A stretch of DNA of 50,695 nucleotides from Flectobacillus roseus (GTDB lineage: Bacteria > Bacteroidota > Bacteroidia > Cytophagales > Spirosomataceae), in assembly GCF_030056665.1 (NCBI RefSeq), contig NZ_JASHIG010000044.1. One strand, 5' to 3'. The notes under the pieces are model-generated. The model was given only the letters and a program-made list of their open reading frames with translations, had not been told where the DNA came from and searched no databases. The stretch's first letter is position 1. Each line of letters opens with the position of its first letter. A program made the translations under genes and the position numbers. Positions 42,042 to 50,421 of the stretch are shown here, piece by piece.

Positions 42042-42509
42042 ATGAGAAAGGCAAAACCAAAGAAAAGATACGTGTTACCTGATCCTAAATTTAGAGATGT
42101 AATGGTAACTAAGTTTGTTAACAACTTGATGTACGATGGTAAAAAATCAACGGCATTCAACATTTTTTACGGTGCATTAGACAAAGTTGAAGATAGAACA
42201 AAAGAAAACGGTTTGGAAACGTTCAAAAAAGCTTTGAACAACGTAATGCCAGCTGTAGAAGTAAAAAGCCGTCGTGTAGGTGGTGCTACATTCCAAGTAC
42301 CAACAGAAGTACGTGCAGATCGTAAATTGTCAGTAGGTATGAAGTGGTTGATTCTTTATGCTCGTAAGCGTGGAGAAAAAACAATGGTAGATCGTTTAGC
42401 TGGTGAAATCATCGCTGCTGCTAAAGGTGAAGGTGCTGCTGTTAAGAAAAAAGACGATACACACCGCATGGCGGAAGCGAACAAAGCGTTCTCACACTTC
42501 CGTTTCTAA
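42042..42509 (+). CDS. rpsG: Small-subunit ribosomal protein S7
   Basis: The 155-residue protein is standard S7: MRKAKPKKRYVLPDPKFRDVMVTKFVNNLMYDGKKSTAFNIFYGALDKV, then MPAVEVKSRRVGGATFQVPTEVRADRKLSVGMKWLILYARKRGEKTM. It nucleates assembly of the 30S head. fusA normally follows; here a terminator, tRNA-Cys and a prophage follow instead. Confidence 0.98.
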   Translation: MRKAKPKKRYVLPDPKFRDVMVTKFVNNLMYDGKKSTAFNIFYGALDKVEDRTKENGLETFKKALNNVMPAVEVKSRRVGGATFQVPTEVRADRKLSVGMKWLILYARKRGEKTMVDRLAGEIIAAAKGEGAAVKKKDDTHRMAEANKAFSHFRF

Positions 42510-42547
42510 TTCTAATCAAGTTAACAACACTCAGAGATACACACACG

Positions 42548-42583
42548 AAGGCAAACTCAGCAATGGGTTTGCCTTTGCTTTTG
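42548..42583 (+). terminator. Terminator after rpsG
   Basis: AAGGCAAACTC (42548-42558) pairs with GGGTTTGCCTT (42565-42575) with one wobble, followed by a T-rich stretch. Confidence 0.8.
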
Positions 42584-42684
42584 TTATAAAGCTAAATTTT
42601 TAAAAACCTAGTATCGTATTAGGTGTAATTACTGTTTGAAAATCAGTGTTTTATAAAGTATTTGCGATTTTTTGCTTCAAAAGT

Positions 42685-42715
42685 TTGGTAAATGCCTTAT
42701 GAATACCTAATTTTG
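42685..42715 (+). promoter_or_regulatory. Promoter of tRNA-Cys
   Basis: TTG at 42685-42687, a 20-bp spacer and TAATTTTG at 42708-42715, ending 15 bp before the mature tRNA. Confidence 0.8.
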
Positions 42716-42730
42716 CATTCCAAACAAAAG

Positions 42731-42801
42731 GGTCTTGTGGCCGAGTGGCTAGGCAGAGCTCTGCAAAAGCTTGTACAGCGGTTCGAATCCGCTCGAGACC
42801 T
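42731..42801 (+). tRNA. tRNA-Cys (GCA)
   Basis: The 71-nt cloverleaf has acceptor GGTCTTG/CGAGACC (one wobble), D-arm GGCCGAGTGGCTAGGC, anticodon stem GAGCT/AGCTT with loop CTGCAAA (anticodon GCA), T-arm CAGCGGTTCGAATCCGCT and discriminator T. CCA is not encoded. A tyrosine integrase gene lies 154 bp downstream, so the 3' end of this tRNA is the probable attachment site of the prophage. Confidence 0.93.
42780..42801 (+). other. Probable prophage attachment site (attL) at the tRNA 3' end
   Basis: The tRNA T-arm and acceptor 3' half (42780-42801) is the standard crossover region for tyrosine integrases, and the integrase gene faces away from it. The tRNA remains intact. The matching attR should be a direct repeat of part of this segment beyond the right window edge, so it cannot be confirmed here. 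Confidence 0.4.
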
Positions 42802-42815
42802 CGGAATCAAAGTTC

Positions 42816-42920
42816 TAGTGCATTGTAGTGCATCCTAGTACTTGCAAAAAGCCTCACATTGCAAAATGTGAGGCTTTTTTGTGCTTTATACTTTTCACCA
42901 CGTTGCACCAGAACACACCA
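42816..42920 (+). repeat. Two clusters of 10-bp-period repeats between tRNA and integrase
   Basis: Cluster 1: TAGTGCATTG, TAGTGCATCC and TAGTACTTGC start at 42816, 42826 and 42836. Cluster 2: CACCA at 42896, 42906 and 42916, again exactly 10 bp apart, with more CACCA at 42939 and 42951. Helically phased short repeats beside an att site resemble arm-type binding sites for integrase or excisionase. A terminator hairpin lies between the clusters. Confidence 0.5.
42846..42880 (+). terminator. Terminator downstream of tRNA-Cys
   Basis: AAAAAGCCTCACATT (42846-42860) and AATGTGAGGCTTTTT (42865-42879) form a perfect 15-bp stem with a GCAA loop. It shields the integrase gene from tRNA transcription. 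Confidence 0.9.
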
Positions 42921-42954
42921 CAAACAACAAAAAAGTTTCACCAACTGTTACACC

Positions 42955-44178
42955 ATGTCAAACATCACTTTTACGATTGAATTAGATTCTAAGCTAAAGA
43001 AGAACGGCACACAAGAAATCCGAATCAGAATGACCCAGAACCGTAAACACAAACGGTTCAATGTTGGGTATGCACTGGAAAAAAAACATTGGAATGAAGA
43101 GAAAAAACAAGTAAGAAGCTCACACCCTCTTTCGACCATTATAAATGCTGCCATTCAGACTAGGCTTAACCAAATTGAAATGGAATACCTGAAAACTATT
43201 CCTCTGGAGAAACCTATTACTATCACAGAGCTTCAGCGAAAAGCCAAGGTTGGAACTAATAATACTGGTGGAGACTTCATGGCATATTACCGGGAGCGTA
43301 TTGAAACCTACATAAACGGTTCGACAAAACGTACCATGAAAAGACTATATTCCAAATTAGAAACATATTTAGATGGTAAGACAGTCCATTTTTCAGAAAT
43401 CAACCATGAGTTTTTGGAGAACTACGAACGATATCTAACGAAACTTGGAAATAATGCCAACACTACACACCACAACATTAGAACCATTAGAACAATATTT
43501 AATAGAGCTGTGAAAACTCGTAGGTATGTCTATGATGGGGCATCACCTCTGTACGGGTATGAGCTCAAGAAAGGAAAATCTACTCGAAGTAAGCTTACAG
43601 CCGAAGAAATAGAGCTTATTGAAAAGTATGAAACCCCTCAAAAATCAGGTAATTTATTCAACTCTAAAAACTTTTTTCTATTGTGTTATTATCTAATGGG
43701 TGTTAGAGCTAAGAGCATGATAACTATGAAATGGAGTAATATTTTAGGCAATAGGTGTATTTATACAGCCGTGAAAGGAGGGAAGCCAGTAAACGTAATT
43801 ATACCTGAAAAGGCTCAAGAAATATTAAGGATTTGTAGAACGAATAACATCAACAATTCGGAATATATTTTCCCATTTTTAAAAAAAGGAGAGGAGATTA
43901 ATTATGACAGTGAAGCCGATGCAAAACGCATTGAAGTAATAGAGTCTCTAATCAATAACAACTTGAGAAAAATTAAAGATACTCTCAAGATTCAAAAGAA
44001 ATTAACAACACACGTTGCAAGACATTCATTTGCATACACTGCCAGAAAAAAATCCGGTGGTGATATTTACGCAGTACAAAAAGCACTTGGTCATAGCTCT
44101 ATTGCCATAACAGAAAATTACTTCAATAGTGATGAAACTGTAGAGGCTGATGAGCTATCGAAACTTATGTTTGAATAA
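42955..44178 (+). CDS. Tyrosine recombinase/phage integrase
   Basis: The 407-residue site-specific recombinase starts at MSNITFTIELDSKLKKNGTQEIRIRMTQNRKHKRFNVGYALEK, the arm-binding domain typical of Bacteroidota integrases; the longer frame from 42859 adds 32 residues encoded by the terminator/repeat region. A SAM-like core-binding domain follows (about 105-210). The catalytic set is visible: Arg251 (MGVRAKS), a Lys in the beta-hairpin (AVKGGKPVNV), His353 and Arg356 (THVARHS), His380 (LGHSS) and Tyr389 (TENYF). It integrates and excises the element next to it, with tRNA-Cys as the likely target. Confidence 0.93.
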   Translation: MSNITFTIELDSKLKKNGTQEIRIRMTQNRKHKRFNVGYALEKKHWNEEKKQVRSSHPLSTIINAAIQTRLNQIEMEYLKTIPLEKPITITELQRKAKVGTNNTGGDFMAYYRERIETYINGSTKRTMKRLYSKLETYLDGKTVHFSEINHEFLENYERYLTKLGNNANTTHHNIRTIRTIFNRAVKTRRYVYDGASPLYGYELKKGKSTRSKLTAEEIELIEKYETPQKSGNLFNSKNFFLLCYYLMGVRAKSMITMKWSNILGNRCIYTAVKGGKPVNVIIPEKAQEILRICRTNNINNSEYIFPFLKKGEEINYDSEADAKRIEVIESLINNNLRKIKDTLKIQKKLTTHVARHSFAYTARKKSGGDIYAVQKALGHSSIAITENYFNSDETVEADELSKLMFE

Positions 44179-44190
44179 ATTTCAATTTTT

Positions 44191-44427
44191 ATGAATTACT
44201 TAATCCATTTTTTTAATTCTTCGGAAGAAATAGACCGCATTGTTAATGCAAAAACTATTTCTGAGATTATACCTATCTTTTCAAAAAGTATAACTGAACG
44301 CCTTACGATTGGGGATTATGTTACAATTTATAATCCCCAAACTGATAGTTCTTTATATGGTATAGTTCACAAAGTTGCTTTTAGTGACGGAGGTACTTAT
44401 GTTTTTTATGCAGTATTAATCACCTAA
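44191..44427 (+). CDS. Small hypothetical protein downstream of the integrase
   Basis: The 78-residue protein MNYLIHFFNSSEEIDRIVNAKTIS... is not recognised. It begins 12 bp after the integrase stop and is probably cotranscribed with it. The second half (RLTIGDYVTIYNPQTDSSLYGIVHKVAFSDGGTYVFYAVLI) reads like a small beta-barrel. Its last 8 bp overlap the end of the convergent tail gene. A role in excision or lysogeny control is possible from position only. Confidence 0.55.
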   Translation: MNYLIHFFNSSEEIDRIVNAKTISEIIPIFSKSITERLTIGDYVTIYNPQTDSSLYGIVHKVAFSDGGTYVFYAVLIT

Positions 44428-45850
44428 TCCAAGCCTCAACCTCGCTAGCCTCTGTCAATGGCAATTGCGTCTTGATTGAGGCTATATAATAATCTCTCCC
44501 TTTGTGGTGAAAAGCAATATTTGCGCCTGAAGTTCGATGAAAGTCGGTATCTGCAAGGTCCAAAGCACTTAGGTTTATGCTAATGGGACGCATCGAGGCT
44601 GTTAGTCTCCAGCTCTCATATTCACTCCAAAAGTTATCAACTAAATTATTTGGTCCATGCCAGGCTAATCGAATACCAGGCATTTCGTTTGTAGCCGTTG
44701 GTAGACCGTTCACTATTCCATTCCAAAACAAGATTCTAGTTTTGAAGGTATTCGAGCCTTGATTGAGCCTTGTCGAAACTCCTGCCTGTTTGGCAATTGC
44801 CAAGCCGGTTGCTGTATCCTTGTTTAGAGTACTAATCCTCGTTTTGAGGCTAAATAGTTGCCCAACTACTCCCTGCTCCTGCGGAGCTGTGGTATATTTT
44901 TCAAAATCGGTTGGAGGTACTTTCATCAAATCATCATTACTCTCTCGCTCCCAGTCCAGTTCCAGACGGTTGAGCTTTTCGGGGGTACGTCGTTTGGATG
45001 GGGCGACCTTACCCGTAAAGTTCAACCGGGTTTCGCTGTTCATTAGTGTTTTTCCGAATTTCCCTACTAGCTTTCTTGCCTGTACGTCGAAGAAAAACAC
45101 CACATTGAAAAGCTTGCGTAAGTCTAGCAGGAAATCGACTATCGTTTGTTCTTCGGGTAAATGGTTGGCATATTCGATGGCCGTGCGGTCGTCGAGCGAA
45201 AAAGTATTATACATAAGCATTCGCTTGTAAAGCTCACTGGTGAAAAATTCTCCTTCAACCGTAAAATTGCAAAGCTCTTGCATTCGCTCGAACAAATACC
45301 GGACAAATAGCATAGGCACTTTGGTACTGTCTGCTATGTATGCTCCTGCACTGTAGTCGTTCATCCGACCAGTGTACCACGGCGCCGACTCATTGCCGTA
45401 AAAGCCACTATTAATGATTACAGGCAAGGCGTACTTTGCCGTCAGGTAGTCTACATTAGCCACAAAATTGGCTGGGATAGCCTCTGTTCCAAGCGGTAAC
45501 TTATTGAAAGTTGTCCGCTGATAGTCTCCAAAAAACTCGCTTAAGTTTTGGGTAAAAGCTACTATATAACCATCTTCAGATACGTCCACTAGGTAAATAA
45601 ACCCACATTCAATCAGGACACCATAAGCATACTTTTCGCACAAATACTGCACTGAGCTAAGCTGACTTTGTGGCAAATAGTACCAGTTGAACAATTGGTC
45701 TGACACTGGGGAAAATGGTATTACAAAATCATTAACTTTCGACCCTTGCACAGTCGAAAAGTCAAAAAGTGGGTTAAAACGTTCGAAAACGACTTTATTG
45801 GTGCTTTGCCAAGGCACTTGTTTACCGTCAATCAACAAATAAAAATCCAT
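44420..45850 (-). CDS. Prophage tail protein (distal tail/baseplate region), unrecognised family
   Basis: The 476-residue protein starts 1 bp after the tape-measure stop (TAATATG), so translation is probably coupled. In siphophage genomes the gene after the tape measure encodes the distal tail or tip protein, which is the best guess. It has no signal peptide or membrane helix. Aromatic-rich beta-type segments dominate (DFYLLIDGKQVPWQSTNKVVFERFNPLFDFSTVQGSKVNDFVIPFSP at the start). LPEEQTIVDFLLDLRKLFNVVFFFDVQARKLVGKF in the middle recalls a hub-like fold seen in baseplate proteins, but I cannot name the family. It is the last tail gene before the integrase end of the prophage. Confidence 0.65.
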   Translation of the reverse strand: MDFYLLIDGKQVPWQSTNKVVFERFNPLFDFSTVQGSKVNDFVIPFSPVSDQLFNWYYLPQSQLSSVQYLCEKYAYGVLIECGFIYLVDVSEDGYIVAFTQNLSEFFGDYQRTTFNKLPLGTEAIPANFVANVDYLTAKYALPVIINSGFYGNESAPWYTGRMNDYSAGAYIADSTKVPMLFVRYLFERMQELCNFTVEGEFFTSELYKRMLMYNTFSLDDRTAIEYANHLPEEQTIVDFLLDLRKLFNVVFFFDVQARKLVGKFGKTLMNSETRLNFTGKVAPSKRRTPEKLNRLELDWERESNDDLMKVPPTDFEKYTTAPQEQGVVGQLFSLKTRISTLNKDTATGLAIAKQAGVSTRLNQGSNTFKTRILFWNGIVNGLPTATNEMPGIRLAWHGPNNLVDNFWSEYESWRLTASMRPISINLSALDLADTDFHRTSGANIAFHHKGRDYYIASIKTQLPLTEASEVEAWIR

Positions 45851-45851
45851 A

Positions 45852-48800
45852 TTACTTCAAGTTTGATTTGGCCGTATTGGCTTCAATTCGTCCTAATGTG
45901 TGTAAAATATCGCCTGTTCCTGTGGGCTTATCTCGAATTTGGTCAAGCTTTTGGCCGTGTGCCTGAAGCTCCGACAGAATATAACGTTGTAGCATTATTG
46001 CAGTCGCTTTGAGATTCTTTTGTTCAGCTCTCCAGTCGTTTTCTGACTTAGTTTTTGCATCGTGGAGTTGTCTCTTGAGCTTCCAACCTTCGTCAAAAAG
46101 GTCCTGATGCTGCTGCATAATTTCGTCGATAGCTGCATTCCAAAAAGTCTTATTATCGATGGAATGTTTTTGAGCAAAATCAAGCTGTTTTCGAAGAGTT
46201 GAAACCACAAGGGCAAAAGCATCGCGCTGAGACTTGTCGATATCGTTAAGCTTCGTAACATTATCCTCCAACAATTCCTTAGATACCTGGGCAATCGAAT
46301 TAATAGATTTGAATACCTTGGTGTGATCATTGAAAACGTCCATGAAAGCTCTGGCAATTTGGATAATTTGGCTATTACCTAAGTTGGAGAATTTGACACT
46401 TTGATTATTCGAGTTTTTCAACAAATCTCGCATATCTGCGGTATTTTGCTTAATCTCTGCCATATCCTTAGCCGATTTCTTCGACTCCTCCATCATGGCG
46501 TCGGTATTAGCTGGAGTAATAGCAACACTAGAGGCACTAGCTCCAGAGCTGTCGGCACCACTCGTATCTACTGTTCCCCCATCGGCATACATTCGATTGC
46601 CTGAAGCTGTCAAAATGCCTCCGTTTGCCATCGTGATGGGTGCACCATTTTGGTACATGGAGCTTTTGAGTAGCTTATCTACGATTGGACCATTATTCTT
46701 ATAAGTATTACGGCTCAGCACCATTACAGGCTCACCGCCTTCAATTTCGCCAACCTCCTGACCCGTGCGACGGTTAATCATTGCTATACCCGCTTCTCCA
46801 TATTTACTACCATGTGAGTCGCCTTGACTCACAAAGGCATTGCGAGGAATCGAAGCCCCTGAACGTGCGAAAATTTTCCCTTCAGAGTTTACGACACCAC
46901 CGACACGACCTTGAAACTGTTGTCTGGAGATATTCGCTACTTGGATACCACCCGCAACTGCGGCAAGTGCTGCCATAATAGCACCGATGGGCCAGCCGAA
47001 CATCGCAAAAGACTTCAAGGCTGCTTGAGCTGTGTTAATTACAGCTTGGGCAATATTCATCTTTTTTTCACGCTCGAATGCATCCTTACGAGCCTGACGC
47101 TCTTTGGCTGCTGCTTCGGTATTTATCTTGTCTTTTGCCTCTTCAAATTGCTCTTTGGTAATTTTTCCGCTATCGTACTGTTTTTGCCAGCTTTCGAGCT
47201 GTGCGTTTTTCTCTGCGGTGATCTTTTGCAATTGGCTTTCAAGAAACTGTTGGTTGAGCTTTTTCAAGGTTTCAATTCCCTGGAGTGCAGCATCCGAAAT
47301 TTGTTGCGTTTTTTCGCTAAAATCCTGAAGCTTTTTGAGGTTGGCATCCTTATCATTTTTCACCTTATCGGCTAAAAACTTCATGAACGAGGTGAAATCA
47401 CCCTTCATGGCCGCATCTAATCCCTCGAAAAACTTTTTGTTATTTTCCTCGCGCTGTTTGTTCTGCTCCTCGTTTAGCTTGGTTTTATCCTGCTGAAATT
47501 TCTGCTCTTCGGTCGAAAGTTTTGACTTAAGCTTTGAGTCTATGTTCTCGAGAGCGATACGCCTCTGGTCGGTATCCGAGATACTTTCTTGAATCCGGGC
47601 TTTTTCGGCTGCTGCTTCGTTGGCTAACTGCTGTTGCTTGTATCTCCATTCGGTTTCGAGTAGATTGCGCTTTGCATCCCACATTTCAGCCGAGTTCTTT
47701 TTTGTAAGGTCAAGGGTATTTTGTGCCTTGGCAACTTCAGCCGAAAATTCTGCATCGAAGAGGGCTTTGGATTCCTTCAGACGCTCGTCTCTTAGCTTTT
47801 TCTCTTCAGCCGCTGTTTTGTCGCGAAGTTTTTTATCCTCATCATCCTTTTTCTTGCGAAAGTCAGCTTCTGCCTTATCAACTTCATTAATTCTCTCTTT
47901 TTCTAGACTTTCAAGGGCATTATTTTTCTTTGTTTCATTGGCAATTGACGTCTTTATTGCTTCAGCATCTTGCTTATATTTAAAGTTGATTTCCTCAATT
48001 TTACGTTTTTTATCATCAGCAATTGCCTTAATTCGCATCGTTTCGAGCTTCTTATCAAGGTCCTTTTCTGCTTTTTCAGTCTCAGCTCTAAGCTTATCAT
48101 CAGCAGCTTTTTGCTTTGCAAGCTGATCAGCTCTAGCTTTTGCTTTTTTCTCAAGTTCTTTTTTCTCAGTTTCGGTTTGCTTTTGCTGTGAAGCAGTATG
48201 TTTTTTTTCAACACTACTATTCAGTTCGGTATAGAGCTTATCGACAACCTCCTGTGTCTTTTTGGCTCTATCTTCCTCATTTTTAGCAGTTTTTTCAATC
48301 GTCTGAATCCTTACTGTCGCCTGCTTATTAAGTGCCTCACCCTTGATGGCGGTAATTTTATCGTCGTGTTGCTTATTAATTTTCTGAATCTCAACAAGTT
48401 TTTGGGCTTCACTTATCTGTTCATTTTTGATTCTCTTTTTAGCTTCTTCAAATTTTTTATTTTCTGTTTCGATAGTCTTGTCAACACTATCTTTCATATT
48501 GTTAATATTGACCTCCGAAATAGTTTTTGTCCAACTGTTTTGTATGGACTTCATATTATTATCGAAGTTCTTTTGCATATTATCAAAAGTAGCAGAGGTA
48601 TCTATCTTAAAATCAGCTCCGAAAAAGTTGGCAACTTCCTTTGCTTTATTAACAATAGCATTCATACTATCCCATCCAGCTTGCATAACTGTAATCATTA
48701 CACGAAATGGCGTTGTAGCGGCTTGTATTGCTATTGCTAGAGCATTTATTACTTGTCGAAGCGTAATACTTTCCTCTGAAATAGGTAGTATTGATTTAAA

Positions 48801-50357
48801 ATAACCTTGATAACTTTCGATTAGATTATCTACTAGCTCACCGATATTTTGGAAAATAACAACAATCGGCTCGGATTCTGTGAATAGACCTTTCACAACA
48901 TCAATCCCCGAATTCATTACATCAATCAGAAATCCAAAAACTGGCTTCAAGCCTTCGCCAATAGTTAGCTTCAGGCTATCAAAGTTGTCGCCTAGGTTCG
49001 ACACCCTACCTTCGAGCGTTTGGCTAATCGCAGCCATACCACCAGCCACACCTTCCAGCTCGCCAAAAGATAGTATAGCCTCCTGAATAGCTTCTGGGGT
49101 ATTAGCAACCGTTTTTTGAATGCCTTTGAAACTGAATTCCACTTGGTCGCCCGACTTGGAAGCTTGAATGCCGAATTCCTTCAGGCGTTCGAACTCACCA
49201 GTGGCCGCATCGAGAACAGCTTCTGTAAGTTGGTCAAAGCTTTTTCCTTGTGAAGCAGCTATATCACCAAGCTTTCGCATTTCCTCCATAGAGGGCTGAA
49301 TACCTCGGTTGATATATTTTACATAGCTTTCAGTAAGTTCATCGACTGAAAAAGGAGTTTCAGCCGCAAACTTTTTGATGTCGCCCATGGCCGCTGAAGC
49401 TGCTTCCTGCGAACCAAGCGAGTTTTTCAAAACAGCCTCGTATTTTTCGAACTTTGCTGTAGTCTCAAAAATTTCCTTGCCGAGCTCCATTACCTCTGAG
49501 GCAAGTCCTTGAGCAAGGTCTAACAATCCTGAGCCTGTGAAAACACCTACAGCCGACGTTTTCATTTTGTCCCAAAGAGATTCTTGCTTGTCCACCTGAT
49601 AGCCAAGGTCCTTCATAGCCTTTTCAACAGTCTCGATACGACTATCTACCGTCTTGAGCTCTTCTAGCTTATCTAACCATTCTTTTGAGCCTACGGTAAG
49701 TTGGTGTAGTTCTGCCTCAAGTTTTTTGGAGTGTGCTTGTAACTCACTCATCGAAGCTGTATTAAGGTCGATTTCATTACCAAAGCCCTTCATAGCCGCC
49801 TTAGCATTGTCTATCATCCCATCGACTTTTTGGATTTCATCCAGCTTGTCTAGCCATTCATCTGACCCAATAGTGAGCTGATTGAGCTGGGCGTGGAGTA
49901 GCTTGGAGTGCGCCTGTAGCTGGTCCATTGAAGCAGTATTAAGGTCAATTGCTTGGGCATTGTCCTCAATCACTTTTCCGAAATTTTTGGCAGCATCTTT
50001 TGCCTCAGCAATAATGCCGTTGACAGTATTAAGCTCTTCTAGCTTTGCAATCCATTCATCTGAGCCAATTTTAAGCTTATTGAGTTCAGACTGAAGCTGT
50101 CGTGAACGAGCTGTCAGCTCATTCATACTTGCATCGTTGAGGTCAATATTGCTGGTGAACTCCTTCAGCTCGGCATTAACTTCACGTTGTCGCTCCTTCA
50201 GCTCTTTCCAAGCTTCGGAACCAACTTCGCCAGCCTCCTTCATGTTGCGGAGCTCTTTATTAATCTCTCTAGCTTCAGACTTCAAGCTCTCGAGAGTAAC
50301 CCTTGATTCTTCATCCTCTAATTCGAGGACGACTTTTGCTTTCTCTACAAATTCCAT
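45852..50357 (-). CDS. Phage tail tape measure protein
   Basis: The 1501-residue protein sets tail length and aids DNA entry. It has an N-terminal coiled coil with three clear repeats beginning IDLN at residues 71, 137 and 196 (about 60 residues each, with SDEWLDKLDE-like cores) and a degenerate one before. A tape-measure core follows (about 285-480: KNSLGSQEAASAAMGDIKKFAAETPFSVDELTESYVKYINRGIQPSMEEMRKLGDIAASQGKS). After it come hydrophobic segments, a very long Lys/Glu coiled coil (about 620-1090), a short membrane-like stretch (about 1110-1140: AMFGWPIGAIMAALAAVAGGIQV) and a C-terminal region. On the usual 0.15 nm per residue the tail would be roughly 220 nm (estimate). The gene order fits a long-tailed phage. 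Confidence 0.9.
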   Translation of the reverse strand: MEFVEKAKVVLELEDEESRVTLESLKSEAREINKELRNMKEAGEVGSEAWKELKERQREVNAELKEFTSNIDLNDASMNELTARSRQLQSELNKLKIGSDEWIAKLEELNTVNGIIAEAKDAAKNFGKVIEDNAQAIDLNTASMDQLQAHSKLLHAQLNQLTIGSDEWLDKLDEIQKVDGMIDNAKAAMKGFGNEIDLNTASMSELQAHSKKLEAELHQLTVGSKEWLDKLEELKTVDSRIETVEKAMKDLGYQVDKQESLWDKMKTSAVGVFTGSGLLDLAQGLASEVMELGKEIFETTAKFEKYEAVLKNSLGSQEAASAAMGDIKKFAAETPFSVDELTESYVKYINRGIQPSMEEMRKLGDIAASQGKSFDQLTEAVLDAATGEFERLKEFGIQASKSGDQVEFSFKGIQKTVANTPEAIQEAILSFGELEGVAGGMAAISQTLEGRVSNLGDNFDSLKLTIGEGLKPVFGFLIDVMNSGIDVVKGLFTESEPIVVIFQNIGELVDNLIESYQGYFKSILPISEESITLRQVINALAIAIQAATTPFRVMITVMQAGWDSMNAIVNKAKEVANFFGADFKIDTSATFDNMQKNFDNNMKSIQNSWTKTISEVNINNMKDSVDKTIETENKKFEEAKKRIKNEQISEAQKLVEIQKINKQHDDKITAIKGEALNKQATVRIQTIEKTAKNEEDRAKKTQEVVDKLYTELNSSVEKKHTASQQKQTETEKKELEKKAKARADQLAKQKAADDKLRAETEKAEKDLDKKLETMRIKAIADDKKRKIEEINFKYKQDAEAIKTSIANETKKNNALESLEKERINEVDKAEADFRKKKDDEDKKLRDKTAAEEKKLRDERLKESKALFDAEFSAEVAKAQNTLDLTKKNSAEMWDAKRNLLETEWRYKQQQLANEAAAEKARIQESISDTDQRRIALENIDSKLKSKLSTEEQKFQQDKTKLNEEQNKQREENNKKFFEGLDAAMKGDFTSFMKFLADKVKNDKDANLKKLQDFSEKTQQISDAALQGIETLKKLNQQFLESQLQKITAEKNAQLESWQKQYDSGKITKEQFEEAKDKINTEAAAKERQARKDAFEREKKMNIAQAVINTAQAALKSFAMFGWPIGAIMAALAAVAGGIQVANISRQQFQGRVGGVVNSEGKIFARSGASIPRNAFVSQGDSHGSKYGEAGIAMINRRTGQEVGEIEGGEPVMVLSRNTYKNNGPIVDKLLKSSMYQNGAPITMANGGILTASGNRMYADGGTVDTSGADSSGASASSVAITPANTDAMMEESKKSAKDMAEIKQNTADMRDLLKNSNNQSVKFSNLGNSQIIQIARAFMDVFNDHTKVFKSINSIAQVSKELLEDNVTKLNDIDKSQRDAFALVVSTLRKQLDFAQKHSIDNKTFWNAAIDEIMQQHQDLFDEGWKLKRQLHDAKTKSENDWRAEQKNLKATAIMLQRYILSELQAHGQKLDQIRDKPTGTGDILHTLGRIEANTAKSNLK
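49599..50147 (-). repeat. Three in-frame repeats in the tape measure gene
   Basis: Protein repeats at residues 71-136, 137-195 and 196-253 share IDLN-(D/T)ASM-x-(E/Q)L-A-S and L-x-IGS-(D/K)-EW-x-KL-(D/E)E. Their DNA is also clearly related. They look like recent tandem duplications lengthening the N-terminal coiled coil. Confidence 0.75.
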
Positions 50358-50365
50358 CTATCACA

Positions 50366-50405
50366 AAAAAAAAGTCACAATGCAATTTGCATCATGACTT
50401 TTTCT
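50366..50405. terminator. Hairpin with T-runs between two tail genes
   Basis: On the minus strand, AAAGTCATGATGCAA pairs with TTGCATTGTGACTTT (2 mismatches) and is followed by a long T-run. The plus strand also ends in a T-run. It lies between the stop of the 90-residue gene and the start of the tape measure gene, where read-through would normally be expected. Confidence 0.65.
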
Positions 50406-50421
50406 CTATTCTGTTCGCATT

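Noticed and set aside
42816..42920. A CRISPR array near the integrase
   Set aside because: The repeats are only 5-10 bp with a 10-bp period and no spacers of uniform length; no cas genes are present.
47620..48126. A 168-residue Ser/Phe-rich plus-strand frame
   Set aside because: It is the antisense shadow of the Lys/Glu coiled coil of the tape measure protein, which always yields such Ser/Phe/Leu-rich frames.
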